Assembly: GCF_000143535.2 (NCBI RefSeq)
Contig: NC_037315.1
Coordinates: forward strand, 2,604,001 to 2,668,000
Source of the DNA: Botrytis cinerea B05.10
Lineage: Eukaryota; Ascomycota; Leotiomycetes; Helotiales; Sclerotiniaceae
Reading direction: 5' to 3'
DNA length: 64,000 nt
Shown here piece after piece: positions 34,858 through 47,487 of the stretch. Each line of letters begins with the position of its first letter. The first letter of the stretch is position 1. The notes under the pieces were generated by a model. That model was not told the DNA's origin. It worked only from the letters and a program-made list of their open reading frames with translations, and did no database searches. A program made the position numbers and the translations under genes.

Positions 34858-36590
34858 ATGGCCTCATCTTATGCGTTACCAGCTTCCGCGATTACCAATA
34901 GTCACCACGGACATGGACATGGACATGGACATTCCCATTCCCATTCATCTTCACATTCGCATTCAAGCCGATCCTCACAGTACTCTGCAAGCAGGTCGAG
35001 ACCATTGAATCAATCCATCTCAAGTCTGCATAGCCATTCACGCGATCATTCCGAAACTCTCCATGAGCATGAGCATGAACATGAACACGAAAATGAACAC
35101 AATCATGGCCACTCCCACTCTCATTCGCATGGCCATGCGCACAACCACAGCCATGATAACTCAACATCATATCTGCCATCACCGCCATATAGTGAAGCAA
35201 CTCCCATGTCTGCCAACTTCGAGAAAGGAGCATATGGGACGTACGAACCTCCGATAAACGATGTACATGTTGACGCTCATCACCATCATGATCATGACCA
35301 TCACAACCATTCGCATGGTACAGCCGAAACGAAGTCACGATTTACTAGTTTGATACTGCCATACGCATCCAGATGGCCGCTTCTACATGCAATATTAGCG
35401 AGTAAGGACTCGAGGAGGATCTTTTATTTTATGACGTTGGTATTCTCCCAAGTCATTGGAGGACCATGCTAACCCTGCCAGTCTTAATTTTGCCTTTATG
35501 ATCGTTCAAGCGTTTTACGGATTCGTTACAGATTCCCTCGGTCTTTTGAGCGATAGTATACACATGTTTTTCGACTGTTTGGCACTTGGAGTGGGGTTGT
35601 TTGCTGCAGTCGCGAGTAAATGGCCACCGAGTCAAAGATTCCCATACGGATTTGGAAAAATTGAGAGTTTGTCTGGGTTTGGCAATGGAGTATTCCTCAT
35701 GTAGGCAAATGTTTCCCAATTGTGCAGCGGCACTTGCTAACAAATTCTGCAGACTTATTAGCATTGAGATTATGATAGAAGCGACTGAAAGATTAGCAGA
35801 AGGACGAGAAACAAAACGCTTGATGGAACTTTTTGTTGTCAGTTCGTTGGGATTGGCAGTTAACTTAGTTGGCATGGCTTGCTTCGGTCATCATCATCAT
35901 GGACACGACCACGGTGATCATGATCATGGTCATTCGCATGGACATTCTCATTCTCACTCCCACGACTCTCATTCCCATGACTCTCACTCCCACTCCGGAT
36001 CTTGCGATCACGGTCATAAGAAACAGCCCTCAATTCTCCACGATGACAATTCACATTCACATTCACATGGTGGCCATTCGCATGATAACGAAAACATGAG
36101 AGGTATCTTTCTTCATGTACTCGCAGATACAATGGGCAGTGCTGCAGTCATTGTCTCTACTGTATTAATACACTTTGTTGGATGGTCAGGCTGGGATCCT
36201 CTCGCATCTTGTCTCATCGCCATTCTTATTTTCCTTTCCTCGATTCCTCTTGTCAAAAGTAGTGCGAAGAAATTGCTTTTGACAGTTCCTGATGATACCG
36301 AATACAATTTACGAAACACGTTGGCTGGTGTAAGTGATTTACGTGGAGTTCAAGCCTACACCGTCCCAAAGTTTTGGCTAGGCGATAAAAATCAAACAGT
36401 ATTGGGAGTCATGCATGTTGTTGCTACCAGAGGATCAGATCTTGAAGATGTCTTGACGAGAACGAGAGCATTTCTTTTAAGTAAAGGTGTGGATGTTGTG
36501 GTACAGGTTGAGAAAGATGGAGATGGTAGTTGTTGGTGTGGAGGAGCAGGTAATAGCAGTCGATCGAACACGAATTCGAGATTTTCCTAG
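34858..36590 (+). CDS. Cation diffusion facilitator zinc transporter, Msc2/ZnT5 type
   Basis: Exons 34858-35435, 35482-35700 and 35753-36590 join in frame to 544 residues. The N-terminal half is strikingly His-rich (runs of HG, HS and HE dipeptides at about residues 16-30, 60-100 and 140-155). The CDF domain begins near residue 190: LNFAFMIVQAFYGFVTDSLGLLSDSIHMFFDCLALG carries the first half of the transport site (SIHMFFD, HxxxD) and VLADTMGSAAVIVSTVLIHFVG the second (HVLAD). A second long His loop (HGHDHG and HSHSHD units) lies between them, as in ZnT/CDF proteins. The text RFPYGFGKIESLSGFGNG and LMELFVVSSLGLAVNLVGM matches the MSC2/ZnT5 branch. These move zinc into the ER/Golgi lumen. The first intron is only 46 nt. 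Confidence 0.93.
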
Positions 36591-37199
36591 TTGCACAAGA
36601 ATTATGGACAAAATCTCCTTTTTGGAAGAAATATCATGGGATGACGACAGGATTGAAATAGGATATTCATGAATTGATGGATATTTTTATGACGGAAAAG
36701 GTGTACGTGCAAATAGCATTTAGATCATATCAGCATAGCAGTACGTGAGTTGAGTTGGAATGAAATGACACCATGTATATCTTCAACCCTTAAAGCAAGC
36801 TATGATGAGAACATTGAGCGCATTGTACTTGGCCTTTATTATTTTGGATTTATCATGACTATGATTAAGGCTCGAGGAAAGCCGGGGAAGAATCATCCCA
36901 AAGGCAACGTTGTCAGCGGTACAAGAGATATCGCTATCCTAAATGACTTGCAAGGAACGCTCTCAATATTTAGCTCATTCCACATACATTGATGTCTACT
37001 GCACAAGTTTTATCACGTTGCTGAACGAGACTAGAGGTGGCATAATGAGGATAAGTTCCTGATTTGATCTTAGAAAGACTAAAAATTCAACCCTTCAAGA
37101 TATCTAGACGGAAGCCCTTCAACTGAAAAGACGCTATTACACAAAGTAAAGTAGGAAAATGAAGCTTATAGCCCCACTTGTTCCATCCAGTATTCCTCA
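36591..37199. other. Convergent intergenic region
   Basis: 609 bases between the ends of the zinc transporter gene and the Cys-rich hypothetical gene. Nothing recognisable. Confidence 0.5.
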
Positions 37200-38344
37200 C
37201 TACTCCCAAAGTCCATCCCTATGAAGACAAGCTACTGCATAGAGTATGATCGCATCACAATTTGCCTTTTGGGTGCAGTCTTCCTTGTGTTGAAGTCCAC
37301 AGTAAACTTTGATCTTGCATCCCTCAGGCTTCATCTTTCCAGGCTGAACAGCATACTCATCTTGACAAAAGCCCATGACATCACCATCAGCAACGCCTCC
37401 AGGAGGACGTGGATGATCCGCTGGAACCTGAGACGTGGTATACTTCTGCTTGTGCTTGCAGAATGGTAAATGTGGGCAGAGATCGGTGAAATTGACCTTG
37501 AGAATGAGAGACCACGGACAGATGTTCTTGTATTCATCATTGAGCGTGGGCATTGCTCGTTTCAAGACAAAAGAAACATTGATGATGTAGTCGCGGTGCG
37601 CATCACTGCTGAGACCAACACCTTGCTTGTAATGCACGCCGAATTGTTCGAGAAATCTAATATCTTCTGTGTAGTTGTAACTGGCGCTAGGTTTCATGCG
37701 AGGGTTTCTCATCAAGTCTACTGCTTGCTGAGTCTGTCGGAGGACATTTTCGAGACGCTCGGCCTGGAATCGTTGATGATTTTCAGCTTCTTTTACCATC
37801 TCCTTTACGTCTGTGAGGAGGTCGCCGCAGAGCTCGGAAGATAACGAATGGACTATTGACATGTTAGTAACTTGGGATTAGAAATGAAGGTTGCTTGTGT
37901 TTGATGTTGAAAGGGATTACTTACGATGCTCATAGGTGCAAATGCGACGTGTAGAAGGGATACGTTGAAAGTTCAGGGCCGCATTTTGACCCTGAAGCTC
38001 TCGTGCAAGAAAGCTCGTCATTGCTGCGTTGACTAATTCGTCACTGAGTACTTGCCAGAGAGTGTTGATGTGTTGTATTGGTGAGCCAAGCTGGCACGGT
38101 GACTTGAGATGCCGATGGTGAAAAGGTGCTCGCAAACCTGCAGACAAGAACGCAACGTGAGAAGTAACCTCGTTGACTTTTTGATGGAGTATCAAGGTTA
38201 CTGGCAGTTGTGTAGAAACTCGAGATGTTGAAGTTCAGAAGCCAGCTGGGGAGACCAGATTCCGATATTATTTCGTATTGATGTGTTGCGAAAAAAGGTT
38301 TGAGGTATTCGATTCTTCTTCCCAATCAATTCTGAACAAAGCAT
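37200..38344 (-). CDS. Hypothetical protein with Cys-rich C-terminal region
   Basis: The last exon (37852-37200, 217 complete codons plus split codon) is secure and joins across a GTAAGT...CTAAC...TAG intron to 37925 in phase 1. Upstream the frame is ambiguous. Minus-strand frame B is open from about 38137 to 37925; two other frames are open above it. The only suitable ATG I find is at 38344, opening 48 coding-like codons that end at a GTAACC donor. At least one more intron or a sequence error is needed. The C-terminal 110 residues contain nine cysteines (CPWS, CPHLPFCKHK, GFCQDE, GCKIKVYCGLQHKEDC, NCDAI, ACLH) suggesting a metal-bound or disulfide fold. The middle is helical. I do not recognise the family. 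Confidence 0.55.
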
Positions 38345-39717
38345 AAGGTTCGAGACAGCATAGACTGACCGAACCTTTCGAGAAAACGAGGTCTTTGAGT
38401 CAAAATTGGAGTTAAAACGAAGAGGAATGTCTATTGTTTTGGGAGGAAGTTGTGGCGTGGGAGTTGGAAGACTAAGTACGGAATTTTAAACGGCACGCGA
38501 ATTCACTAAGGCCTTTCTCGTTGAGTACCTTGACGGAGACTTAGAAGAGATAGTCTTATAAAGAGGCGCTACATATCTCACGGCTTTTACGGAAATGGGG
38601 TGAAAGTTGAAGCTGCCTTGTGACTGATCAAATTCTGAAATCTTGGTTATGTGACATTGAAATCCATAAGGCCATCAGTTTAATATAGAATCAATGGACT
38701 TCTTATCTAGAGATAATCAGAAGCTTTAAGATTAATATCATGTACTTGAGTAGTTACAGATACAATTAAGCCAGATCCACAAGTGAAAAAGCTGTTTCGA
38801 AGAGTCTCAACATTTTCAACATTCTCTTTGTCATTCTCGGTTAATTCGAGGGGTAAAAACAACCAAACAACCAAACAGACATACCACAGTTAGAAGTGAC
38901 TTTTCCAAGACAAATTACGACTAAGGTGCTTTCTTTTACCTATGAGGGGGCAAATTTGTCTTTCATCAAGTATAGGAAGAAATTGAATGTAGAAGTACAT
39001 ACACGAGAGAAGCTTGTCACGATGTGAAATGAGACACAAAACCTGCATATTTGTTTTGGTACGTATGGTAAATGAGGGACCTTCTGCTAAACACGTTGCG
39101 AAATGGCTATGCTCAATTTGCCACCTTTCTTACTTATTATATCTATCTATTTATGGGCAGTATTGGAAATTCTGTTCCTAGATAAAACTGATTCCGTCTA
39201 ATATGGCTACGATTTGGCATTCAATTGCCCACTCACTCTTCATTGAGAACATCTATGCTAATGAAACAAAATCATGCAGAAAAGCCCAGTATGTACAGTG
39301 GATTATAGCAAGGTTTGTGTTTCTGTGCATCATAAAATTTTGTGAAGAAACCTTGATAATTCATAATGTCGGGCGTCAGATTTCCAATGCATGAATTTTC
39401 GTTGAACTAAGAAATCTCTCAACATTTAACTTTCATTCTGCTTGACGGAACATTTCTTAATTTCTTATTCGGCTAAGAAATGATTTGAAAGTAATATACT
39501 ACTGCCAGGACTTGGTAGCCTGTACTAAACTTCATTTATCCAAGTAGTCCACCAGAGTAGAGAACCAGGACCGTAACATATGCCGTAGGAAACAAATCCT
39601 ACATATCAAGACTACCAATCGTAAGTACGCTCTCGTGAAATCTTCTCCAAGTTGAATTCAAAACCAAAGGAACTCAACGATCAAACAAAAATCTTCAGCA
39701 ATTGACCGACAGACAAA
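38345..39717. other. Divergent intergenic region
   Basis: About 1.37 kb between the divergent hypothetical and BTB genes. AT-rich; a 63-codon plus-strand frame at 39203-39394 has no recognisable content and is not called. Confidence 0.5.
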
Positions 39718-40673
39718 ATGAAAACAACCCAGGATCTCCGCAAAGTAACAAGGTAAGCGAAGCATCCTGCAAAATATTTTCTCATCTCTCTCATACACAA
39801 AGTCTCACTAATCAAAACCCCAGATGGCTAGGAAGTCCCATAGTCTACATCCACGTAGGCTCTTCATCCCAAGAATTCGCCGTCCATAAAGATCTAATAT
39901 GTTACACTTCCCCCTTTTTCCGCGCCGCTTTCACATCTGGATTTCGGGAGACAGAGACGGGGATCATCAAACTCCCCGAAACGGATACGGAAATCTTTGA
40001 CTTATTCATGGGGTGGTTGTATACCCAGGAATTTAGTAGCGCCAGCTTGGAGATAGAGGAATGGGAGACAGAAGCGGAGCGAAAAGTAGTGGCGGAGAGT
40101 ACTTCTGGCATTGGGGATCCCAACGAAACAAGTGAGAAGGATAATTACTCTGAAAACCCACTAAAAAGCAACGAAGAAGTCACGAGAAAAATCCAGGCAC
40201 TTATGAATGCTCTCGAGAACGAAACATGGAAAGGCGAGGCCGAGGCCCTTCTCGAAGATGCTGTTGGAAAAGAGTTTCTCGACAATCTCGCTGCGAAAAT
40301 CAACAAGAAGGTAAATAGTAAAATTCATATATCCATGAGAAAAATGCTAGAACTCTACGTCTTCGCAGATATGGTTCAAATAAATGCTCTCAAGAACCAC
40401 TGTATCGCCAAGTACGACGAGCTTCGTAGGAAGATCAAAGATCGATATGAAGGACGTGATCATAATCATGATCATCTCGAGACACCACTCGAATCTATCT
40501 CATACGTGTGGAAAAATACGAGGGATTCGGATTTGATCAGGGTGTATCTGCTTGATTCGGTGGCGTGGAGATCGGAACCGAGTATTCGGAAAGGAGTCAT
40601 TAGGAAGAGGGATCGCTTTAGTCCGGTGGATGATTTGGAGAGGTATTTTGAGAGGGTGGATGAAGATTCTTAG
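39718..40673 (+). CDS. BTB/POZ domain protein
   Basis: The start is the ATG at 39718; exon 1 is only 35 nt (39718-39752) and exon 2 runs 39824-40673, giving 294 residues. The spliced N-terminus MKTTQDLRKVTRWLGSPIV leads straight into a BTB fold at residues 17-82: IVYIHVGSSSQEFAVHKDLI, then YTSPFFRAAFTSGFRET, then IIKLPETDTEIFDLFMGWLYT. The rest is charged and helical (about 120-215) and includes the ELYVFADMVQINALKN helix pair typical after fungal BTB domains. There is no kelch, MATH or BACK domain. BTB-only proteins like this are numerous in filamentous fungi, probably as protein-interaction or Cul3-adaptor modules; the partner is unknown. Without the intron the frame would start with a non-ATG codon. 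Confidence 0.85.
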
Positions 40674-41027
40674 GTAGCTAGGAAAGAGAACCATATTTTT
40701 GTAATTTTTATATGAATCTAAAAGTTTGAAATTAAATACTTTTATTCGTAAGCGCAACTGCAGGAGTTAAACAATCGAGCGTTTGCACATCTATATATAA
40801 GTTTTCGAGCCGTTTTCCTCTTTTTGAATAAGACACCATGATTGATAAGACAACGCATCATCTGGCTCCCCATACTCAAGCCCTCCATATAAGTGATGAT
40901 CAATCGATCTCGAACTTCACCTCAATAATAAGGTGCTACGCTTCGCTCCAAAAAAAAACCAATGATCAAAACAACCCCATATTTGCAATCTTCTACTGTT
41001 CACAGCACTATTTCCGCAGCTCCACCA
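40674..41027. other. Convergent intergenic region
   Basis: 354 bases between two converging genes. Nothing recognisable. Confidence 0.5.
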
Positions 41028-42351
41028 TTATATCTCCGGCTTCCTTCCATAAACGAAATGAAATTTCATGTAAACATGATTCAAGGGATTCTTCATATCA
41101 TTTCTTGGTCCCACCATCATCACCTGTGCCTCCTCAAAGCTATACCCCAATACCCTCGTAAACAACGCCATACTGATTGGCTCGACGGCATCCAAACATT
41201 GAGCTTGATAATACATACCAATCTCCTTGAGTCTTTTGTCTTTGGGCCAGCGACCAATGGGTACCTTGTAGACTTGATCATGAACATCGACGAACCCAGC
41301 ATCAATCATCCACTGCTTTTGATTTCCAGCAACTTCATCCATCATCTTTCCATTTTTAACACTTGCTTCGTCAATCAACCCGAAAAATCTTTGCAGGTCT
41401 CCAGCATTGAGATCAGTACCGTCGTCACTCTCGATATGTACCTCGTGCTCTTGTGCTTCAACCCATCCCCCGGGTCGAACATGCGTATAGGCCTGACTGA
41501 AGAATTTTGGCCAATCTGATATACTAGATGCAAGAACTCTCCAGTGTATCAAATCGAATTGTCGATTGTTAGAAAACAACCACTCGTTCTCAGCATCATC
41601 TATCATGAATTTACAATTTGGTGGTACCCAACCCGGTTGGATTGGACTCAAATCGGTTCCGGTGACTTCAGCGGAAGCAAATTCATCAGCACATTCAATT
41701 GCCCACAGACCAGTTCCAGTTCCGACATCGAGAATTCTTTGAGGATTAGGATCTATGGGTGCGCAGAATAGTTTTCCACCCAGAATAAGCTTGAACACGT
41801 GATGTTTGAGATCGAGTCGTTGCTGTTCAGCTTCATCATTAGGAAGGAGGTAAGAACCGGACTGATAGGCATGATAACGACGACCATTTTCGTAGGTATA
41901 GTTTAACATGGATGAAGTGATAGATGTAGAAGCCGTTGATGCATCGTCGTCGTCCCAAGTGGAATCAGCGTCGCTATGGGTATCCTAAAGTTGTGGCGTT
42001 CTTAGTATTTGTGAAGTGAAGTGACGTGGTAGATGGTTCACATGATATTGGATCGATTATCAATATCATTACGACGATGAGAAAGCTTTCTTGACTTACA
42101 ACTTCAACATGATCATCTTGATCTCCATCACTTTGGTGGGCAATACCTTGATTCACGGTTTCGGTTTGTGTATAATCATGATTTCCCGTCGTGGCAGTGG
42201 CGGTAGTGGTGGATTGATCGGGGGACGTTGGCCCTCTTGATTGTGGTGGGATCGAGGCGGAAGAGGTTGTAGCTTGTGGAATGTTTTGTTGTGATGGATC
42301 TGAAGTAGCTGGTGTCGTTTGTGGTGTATCTTTTCCCGTTGGTTGTGACAT
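41028..42351 (-). CDS. SAM-dependent methyltransferase, LaeA-like (TAM domain)
   Basis: Two exons (42351-42100 and 41984-41028) join in frame to 402 residues. The ATG at 42351 is used because the frame upstream starts with GTG. The first 110 residues are a disordered Gln/Thr/Ser/Asp-rich leader. The class I methyltransferase core follows: motif I ILDVGTGTGLWAIE, then AEVTGTDLSPIQPGWVPPNC, FDLIHWRVLASSISDW and HVRPGGWVEAQEHEV. The YENGRRYHAY entry and the PxQPxWVPPN loop are typical of the LaeA/TAM-like fungal group, some of which regulate secondary metabolism and development, while many have unknown substrates. This is one of many paralogues, so it should not be called LaeA itself. A 1.7 kb divergent region separates it from the O-methyltransferase gene. 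Confidence 0.9.
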
Positions 42352-44088
42352 CTTTTCTTTGGTGTAGATGTTCTTTTCTGGTACACTCACTCCTTGCTAT
42401 TGTGATGATTGACAATTGATAATCGACGCAACAAGATGGATTGATTGCCGGTAAAACCTTATGTGTGTTGATGATGATCTAGTCCAACCGCTGCGTCACG
42501 GGCCGCCTTTCATACGAGTAGGCTCACTGGTGGTTGATTGCAAATGGATGCAGATCCGTAGAAGACAAATATAAATAATATAACCTATAACTTAAGGAAT
42601 ATATAAGGAATATATAACGTTGACTATCGATTTATATAGACTGATATAATTTCACTCGACTACCAAGGTCGCCTAGGTACGGATTGAACGGATGAGTAGG
42701 AGAGGATGCGTGTAAATAGCTCGCAGGAACAGAGGTGGATTAGAAATGGATACATGAAGGAGTTGGAGACAATTCCGAGTTTTTACTAATTTTTTCTTCT
42801 TTTTTGCTCCTTGGGGTTATCTTGCACAGCAAAATCTCAGTATGCCTTCAATTCTTTTATGTGATAGGTTCAAAGGATCAAAGGCCCATGTGCTCATGTG
42901 TTCATATCAGATCTTCAACCAAGGGATGTGTAGATGTAGGGTTTCATTGCATGGTGGGATCCAACTCCCTGGCTAGAGAATATATATGTGTGTGTATCTA
43001 CATATCTGCATCTGCACGTCTGCGTATCTATATCTATATACCCGTATGTCGAGTGAAGTGCAGAGTATCTACCTACCTAGGTCGGCTCAGGACTTGGGAG
43101 CCAGGCAGTAATCTTCTTTCTTGCTCCTTCACCCACTCACGGTGTGGTGTATATCATCATTGTGAAAAGTGGCACACAGTTTTCTTATTAGGAACGGCGG
43201 TGTGTGAGTATATGATCGTACCATGTACGTATATACTCAAGCGATAATGCCAATGCGTGAAAGAATATGATGGTTTTGCCATCAAATATGATACAAATCA
43301 TATGCCATCTCGATTTGTCAATTGAGTATGAAGTGAGTCCCCTCAATTATCCTCTGAATGGCCAATTGCATTTCTCCTTTGATCTCTAGTCATACTGCTC
43401 CCGTCCGCCTCCCCGTATTTTGAAGCCACGATGCGAGCCAGGAAATTGAAGCCATGTTGAAGAAACCATTGATGATTGAACCGACCCAAGACTCAAGACT
43501 CTCCTCCTCCTCCTCCTTGTGAGAATTACTTCCCGTCCCTCATCTACTATAAGTGGATCTACAATTCGCTTTCGGAGCTATGTGTGGTCGGTGTTATCGG
43601 ATCACATCTACTTTGAGCATTAGCATTAGTTTGAGTGTCAAAACCCCACTCGCCTGCATTTATGAAGATGTGATGTGTATGCATACCTAGGTATTGCCAC
43701 GTTTTGATGCCGGAATAGCCATGTGTGTGTATGTATGTATGTATGTGTGCGTGTGCGTGTTGGTGCTGGTGTTGGATGGGTGGATTTCCTAAGCATTCAC
43801 TGTCCGCTCTTCTGAGCTGCTCGTGACACCATACAATTACATTCACTATTTATCCTACATACTCTTCACGTCGCAAGTCTTTGTATCTTGCATCTTGCAT
43901 CTTGCATCTGCATCCTGCACCTGCCCATTTGTCTCACCATACTATTCGAAACATTGTCCAATCCATAACCTTTGCTCACTGATTACCGTACGTACCGGTA
44001 AATTCATGCAACTCAAATCTCCGATAAGACTTACATAGATCACTTGCACGGAGCACTCAACAAATCAAGCCATCCAATCCTCGCTATC
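42352..44088. other. Divergent intergenic region between two methyltransferase genes
   Basis: About 1.74 kb. It includes a CCTCCT run (43501-43518) and a TATG/TGTG microsatellite (43721-43764). No gene is supported. Confidence 0.5.
43721..43764. repeat. TATG/TGTG microsatellite
   Basis: A mixed TGTG, TATG and CGTG dinucleotide/tetranucleotide run, non-coding. Confidence 0.8.
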
Positions 44089-45688
44089 ATGGAGAAATCC
44101 CCAGAATCATTGGCGCAGGAGATTGCAAGTATGAGGGAGCAGTTGAGTAGAGTCAGCGAAACAATTGATGCCTATGAATCAGTGGCCACTCAAAATCTAG
44201 CCAAAAAAGACATCCAATCCAAAGGAGAGATCAGCCAAAAGCATGTAGAGCTTTTCATGGAAACGGATAGGCTGGTAAAGAAAGTGAGGGGTCCAGTAGA
44301 TATGGTATTTTCCAATTTTGAAAACGTAAGTCTACTAGTTTTGGCAATACAGGCCCGGCATTCATAAGAAGTATCAATCACGATGAGCGTTGCTATGGAG
44401 TGATGACATATGTGGATAGAGCAGGGGAAATATGCAAGCTGACTTGAGATTCGTCACATGTGAATAGTCAGTACATTCAGGCACTTTGAGAGCAGTTTTG
44501 GAAATGGGTGTATTTGATGCTTTACCCACGGATGGGTCATCATCTAGTGCTACAACATTGGCGGACAAACTCGGCGTGGAGAAGGAACTGCTGGGTAAGC
44601 GTTTGCGTTCCACCTTCAATATGCTTGGGGACTGAAGTTGTACCAGTTCGATTCATGCGAGTCCTCACGGCCAGTGGACCATTTGCAGAGACAGGGGAAG
44701 AGGAATATGCCCATACGCCATACTCCATGGTGTATATGGTACCAGAGCTTAGGGGAATATTCAAGTTGATGTCAGGAAAGAGATTTCACTATATCATCCA
44801 ACACTTTTCCAGAATGTTTCACAATTCGTAACAACTTTATTCTAACGCAAATCATTAGGTTTGACGAATACAACCTCGCGAACGCTCGAATGTACGAGTT
44901 CTTCCGCGAGAATGGCTTCAAGAGTCCAGAAGATCACCTCCTCAATCCATATTGCTTCGCGCACCAGACTGGAGAGAAAAATATGTGGGAGCATATCGGA
45001 GCGTTCCCAGAGCGATTTCAGAACCTGAATTTTGCCATGATCGCCCAGACCGTGGCCACGAATTGGACGGTTGGAATATTTCCATTCAAAGACGAGTTGA
45101 AAGAAATTGAATCCAGTGATGAGACTGTGCTAGTTGTCGATATAGGTGGCGGCAGTGGGCACGTGACGAAGCAAATCATGGAGTTCGTGAAAGAAATTCC
45201 AGGAAAAGTGGTACTTCAAGAACGAGATGAATTGATCGATTCAATTGGTCATACAATCCCCGAAGTTTCGACCATGAAGTATGATTTCTTCACACCTCAA
45301 CCCATAAAAGGTATTGTCAATCTCTCGCTTCCTTGTTGAAGCTGTGCCCTGGATGTATTATGATTAACGGTGATTAGGAGCTCCAATATACTACATCCGT
45401 CGATGCCTGCATGACTGGCCGGATGTTGATTGTGTTCGCATCCTAAAAGTAATTGCCGCTGCAATGGCACCCGAGATTTCAAAACTGGTAATCTCGGAGA
45501 TCGTTCTTCCACCAATTGCCGCCGATGTCGAAGCTGGATGGATGGATTTGACGATGATGACCATGAGCGGGCGTGAGAGAACGGAAGTGCAGTGGGTGAA
45601 CTTGCTTACTCTATCGGGGTTGAAACTTCGAAAGATTCATCATGGTTCCGGGACAAATTATGCTGCAGTCGAGGCAGTTCTAGCGTAA
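44089..45688 (+). CDS. O-methyltransferase (plant COMT-like family 2)
   Basis: Five exons agree in phase: 44089-44325, 44468-44594, 44647-44770, 44859-45310, 45378-45688, giving 416 residues. The N-terminal helical dimerisation part (ALRAVLEMGVFDALP near 85-99, then a winged helix to about 160) precedes the SAM-binding VVDIGGGSGHVTKQI. The catalytic base is His325 in YYIRRCLHDWPD, the hallmark LHDW of this family. It transfers a methyl group from SAM to a hydroxyl of a phenolic or polyketide-type substrate in the cytosol. The start ATG is the first in frame. Fungal members usually sit in secondary-metabolite contexts, but there is no synthase nearby, so a tailoring role is only possible. Confidence 0.92.
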
Positions 45689-45787
45689 ATATTTGTGGGA
45701 AATTTGGATGTTTGGATTAATCAGTCATAGAAGCTGCCAATAGATAGGTAGGCGACATATAATATGGGGCATGTAGAATACAAGAAC

Positions 45788-47007
45788 CTATGCCGACTCT
45801 AAGTATGTTCCTGCGAGCCAAACAAGTGAACAACCTGCTAAAGCCCATGCACCCACAGCTTTCTTGCCCCACCAAGAGTTATCTACTTCTACCTTCGCAG
45901 CACGTATTTTGCGAGTCGGGCGATTTTCCGAAAGTGATGCAGCAGACGTAGCATTCTTTTCCGCTGCTTCAGTCCGTTCACGCAGCTCAGCAATCTTCTT
46001 ACCTAGTGAAAGTAGGTCTTCTTTCCATTCCGTGTCGTTTGCAATCTTGTCAACTTCTACGTTTTGCACATTGCCGAAGAAATCCATTAGGAGTCTTTCC
46101 CTACCTCCTTGCTCTCCGCCTGGGAATAGATCCCATCTAACCCCAGGATGCGAATGAATTTTAGATTCATCATAACTATCAAATAAATCGCCTAGTGTCT
46201 TCTTGCTTCCAGGTTCCCGAACTTGAGTTTCAAGGAAATCTAGGTTGTAATATGTATATCGATCAATGACTGCTACCCCAACATCATTATCCGCATGATG
46301 GGAGTATGATGATTGATCAATTTCCGAAGAGCCCGTCGCAATGATGTTGGGAGAATAGAATTTGCTGTACATGGTATTCGCTTGGCAAGTATCGATCATG
46401 AAGAGTAATTCATGATACCTTTTGAATTATAATTAGCGTATGCCTTGCTCTGAGATTGAAGTCAAACAAACCTTTTTTTCTCCCACATCTGCTCAAATGC
46501 ATCTGCCAAATCAAATGCGCTAATTTCTTCTGCATCTTGGAATTTTAAGAACTCGTTACCACCATGACCTGTCATATAAACCAAGATATTGCTTCGATCA
46601 TCCGTCAAAAGCCTCTTACTTCTCGGCATCTCTTCACCAACTCTATCTGTCAGCAGTCGAATAAAGTTCTCTACTGTAACCTCGTATCCTCTGTAGTCCA
46701 CCTCGATATTGTCTCCATATAAGTCCACGGCGCGATCGGCATTACTGTAGACTGTGCCAGGAAAGGCATTCCGAGGATTGCATGCCATATCGTCGGGTAG
46801 CATAAGAATGATTTGAGAATCTGGAATCCCTAGCCGTTTGACGGTGCGATAGAGAGAGAGAACATTCGCCAAATGACGATAATTGAACCAGAATCGCGAA
46901 GTCGATACGAGGACTGCCCAATTGCTTGTGTGTTCTGCGGTTGCAAGTAAAGGTGCGAATAGAGGCGCAAACACCAAAGGAAGTTGGATGAAGTTGGAGA
47001 ACCTCAT
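45788..47007 (-). CDS. GPI8: GPI-anchor transamidase catalytic subunit Gpi8 (PIG-K)
   Basis: Two exons (47007-46472 and 46418-45788) join in frame to 388 residues. A signal peptide (residues 1-24, [19 protein letters not shown]) leads to the C13 peptidase domain. Marks are [31 protein letters not shown], the catalytic His148 in MTGHGG, and the catalytic Cys190 in LFMIDTCQA, followed by [14 protein letters not shown] and [15 protein letters not shown]-terminal membrane span ([18 protein letters not shown]) ends the protein. It cleaves the C-terminal signal of proproteins and attaches the GPI anchor in the ER lumen, within the Gaa1/Gpi16/Gpi17/Gab1 complex. The length is close to yeast Gpi8. 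Catalytic dyad intact. Confidence 0.96.
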
Positions 47008-47487
47008 GATGGAATGTATTCCGATCTCAAAAGGTGCGTGTTTTCAGAACTCTCTTTTAGAGTTTGACTACTTGTCAAAATGTGATCTTCCTGGACTCAT
47101 TTCCTCGAAGTGAGTTGGAAAGACACAGGCGCAGCAAGAGCTTACCAATCGTTCGAGCTCCCCCTGGGCGCGTCAGCACGTTCGCGATTACAAAGTACAT
47201 ACGTTCCTTGAAAATTGATGCCTTAGATGACGACTTTCTGCCATTTATTCAAGGCGCGAAGCTACCACATATGATATGCTTTGACATGCCCCGCCCCGCG
47301 CGACCCGCGTTTCAAATATTTCTCAGACACTTGAGTTATTTCCAAGGTTGCTTTGCACTAATAATCATAATAAGTATTTACGGTACATCGACGGCTCATT
47401 CTTAAAATCCCTTCGACATTCACCTCACCGAGCCATCCGTACTGTTGACTGTATGCTCTGCTATCCAGGACGTCTCAGCAAATAACA
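47008..47487. other. Divergent intergenic region
   Basis: 480 bases between the divergent GPI8 and histidine-phosphatase-like genes. It probably holds both promoters. Nothing else is recognisable. Confidence 0.5.

Noticed and set aside
34892..35338. Long minus-strand frame over the zinc transporter N-terminus
   Set aside because: Mirror of the His-rich repeat codons; the plus-strand frame carries the CDF domain.
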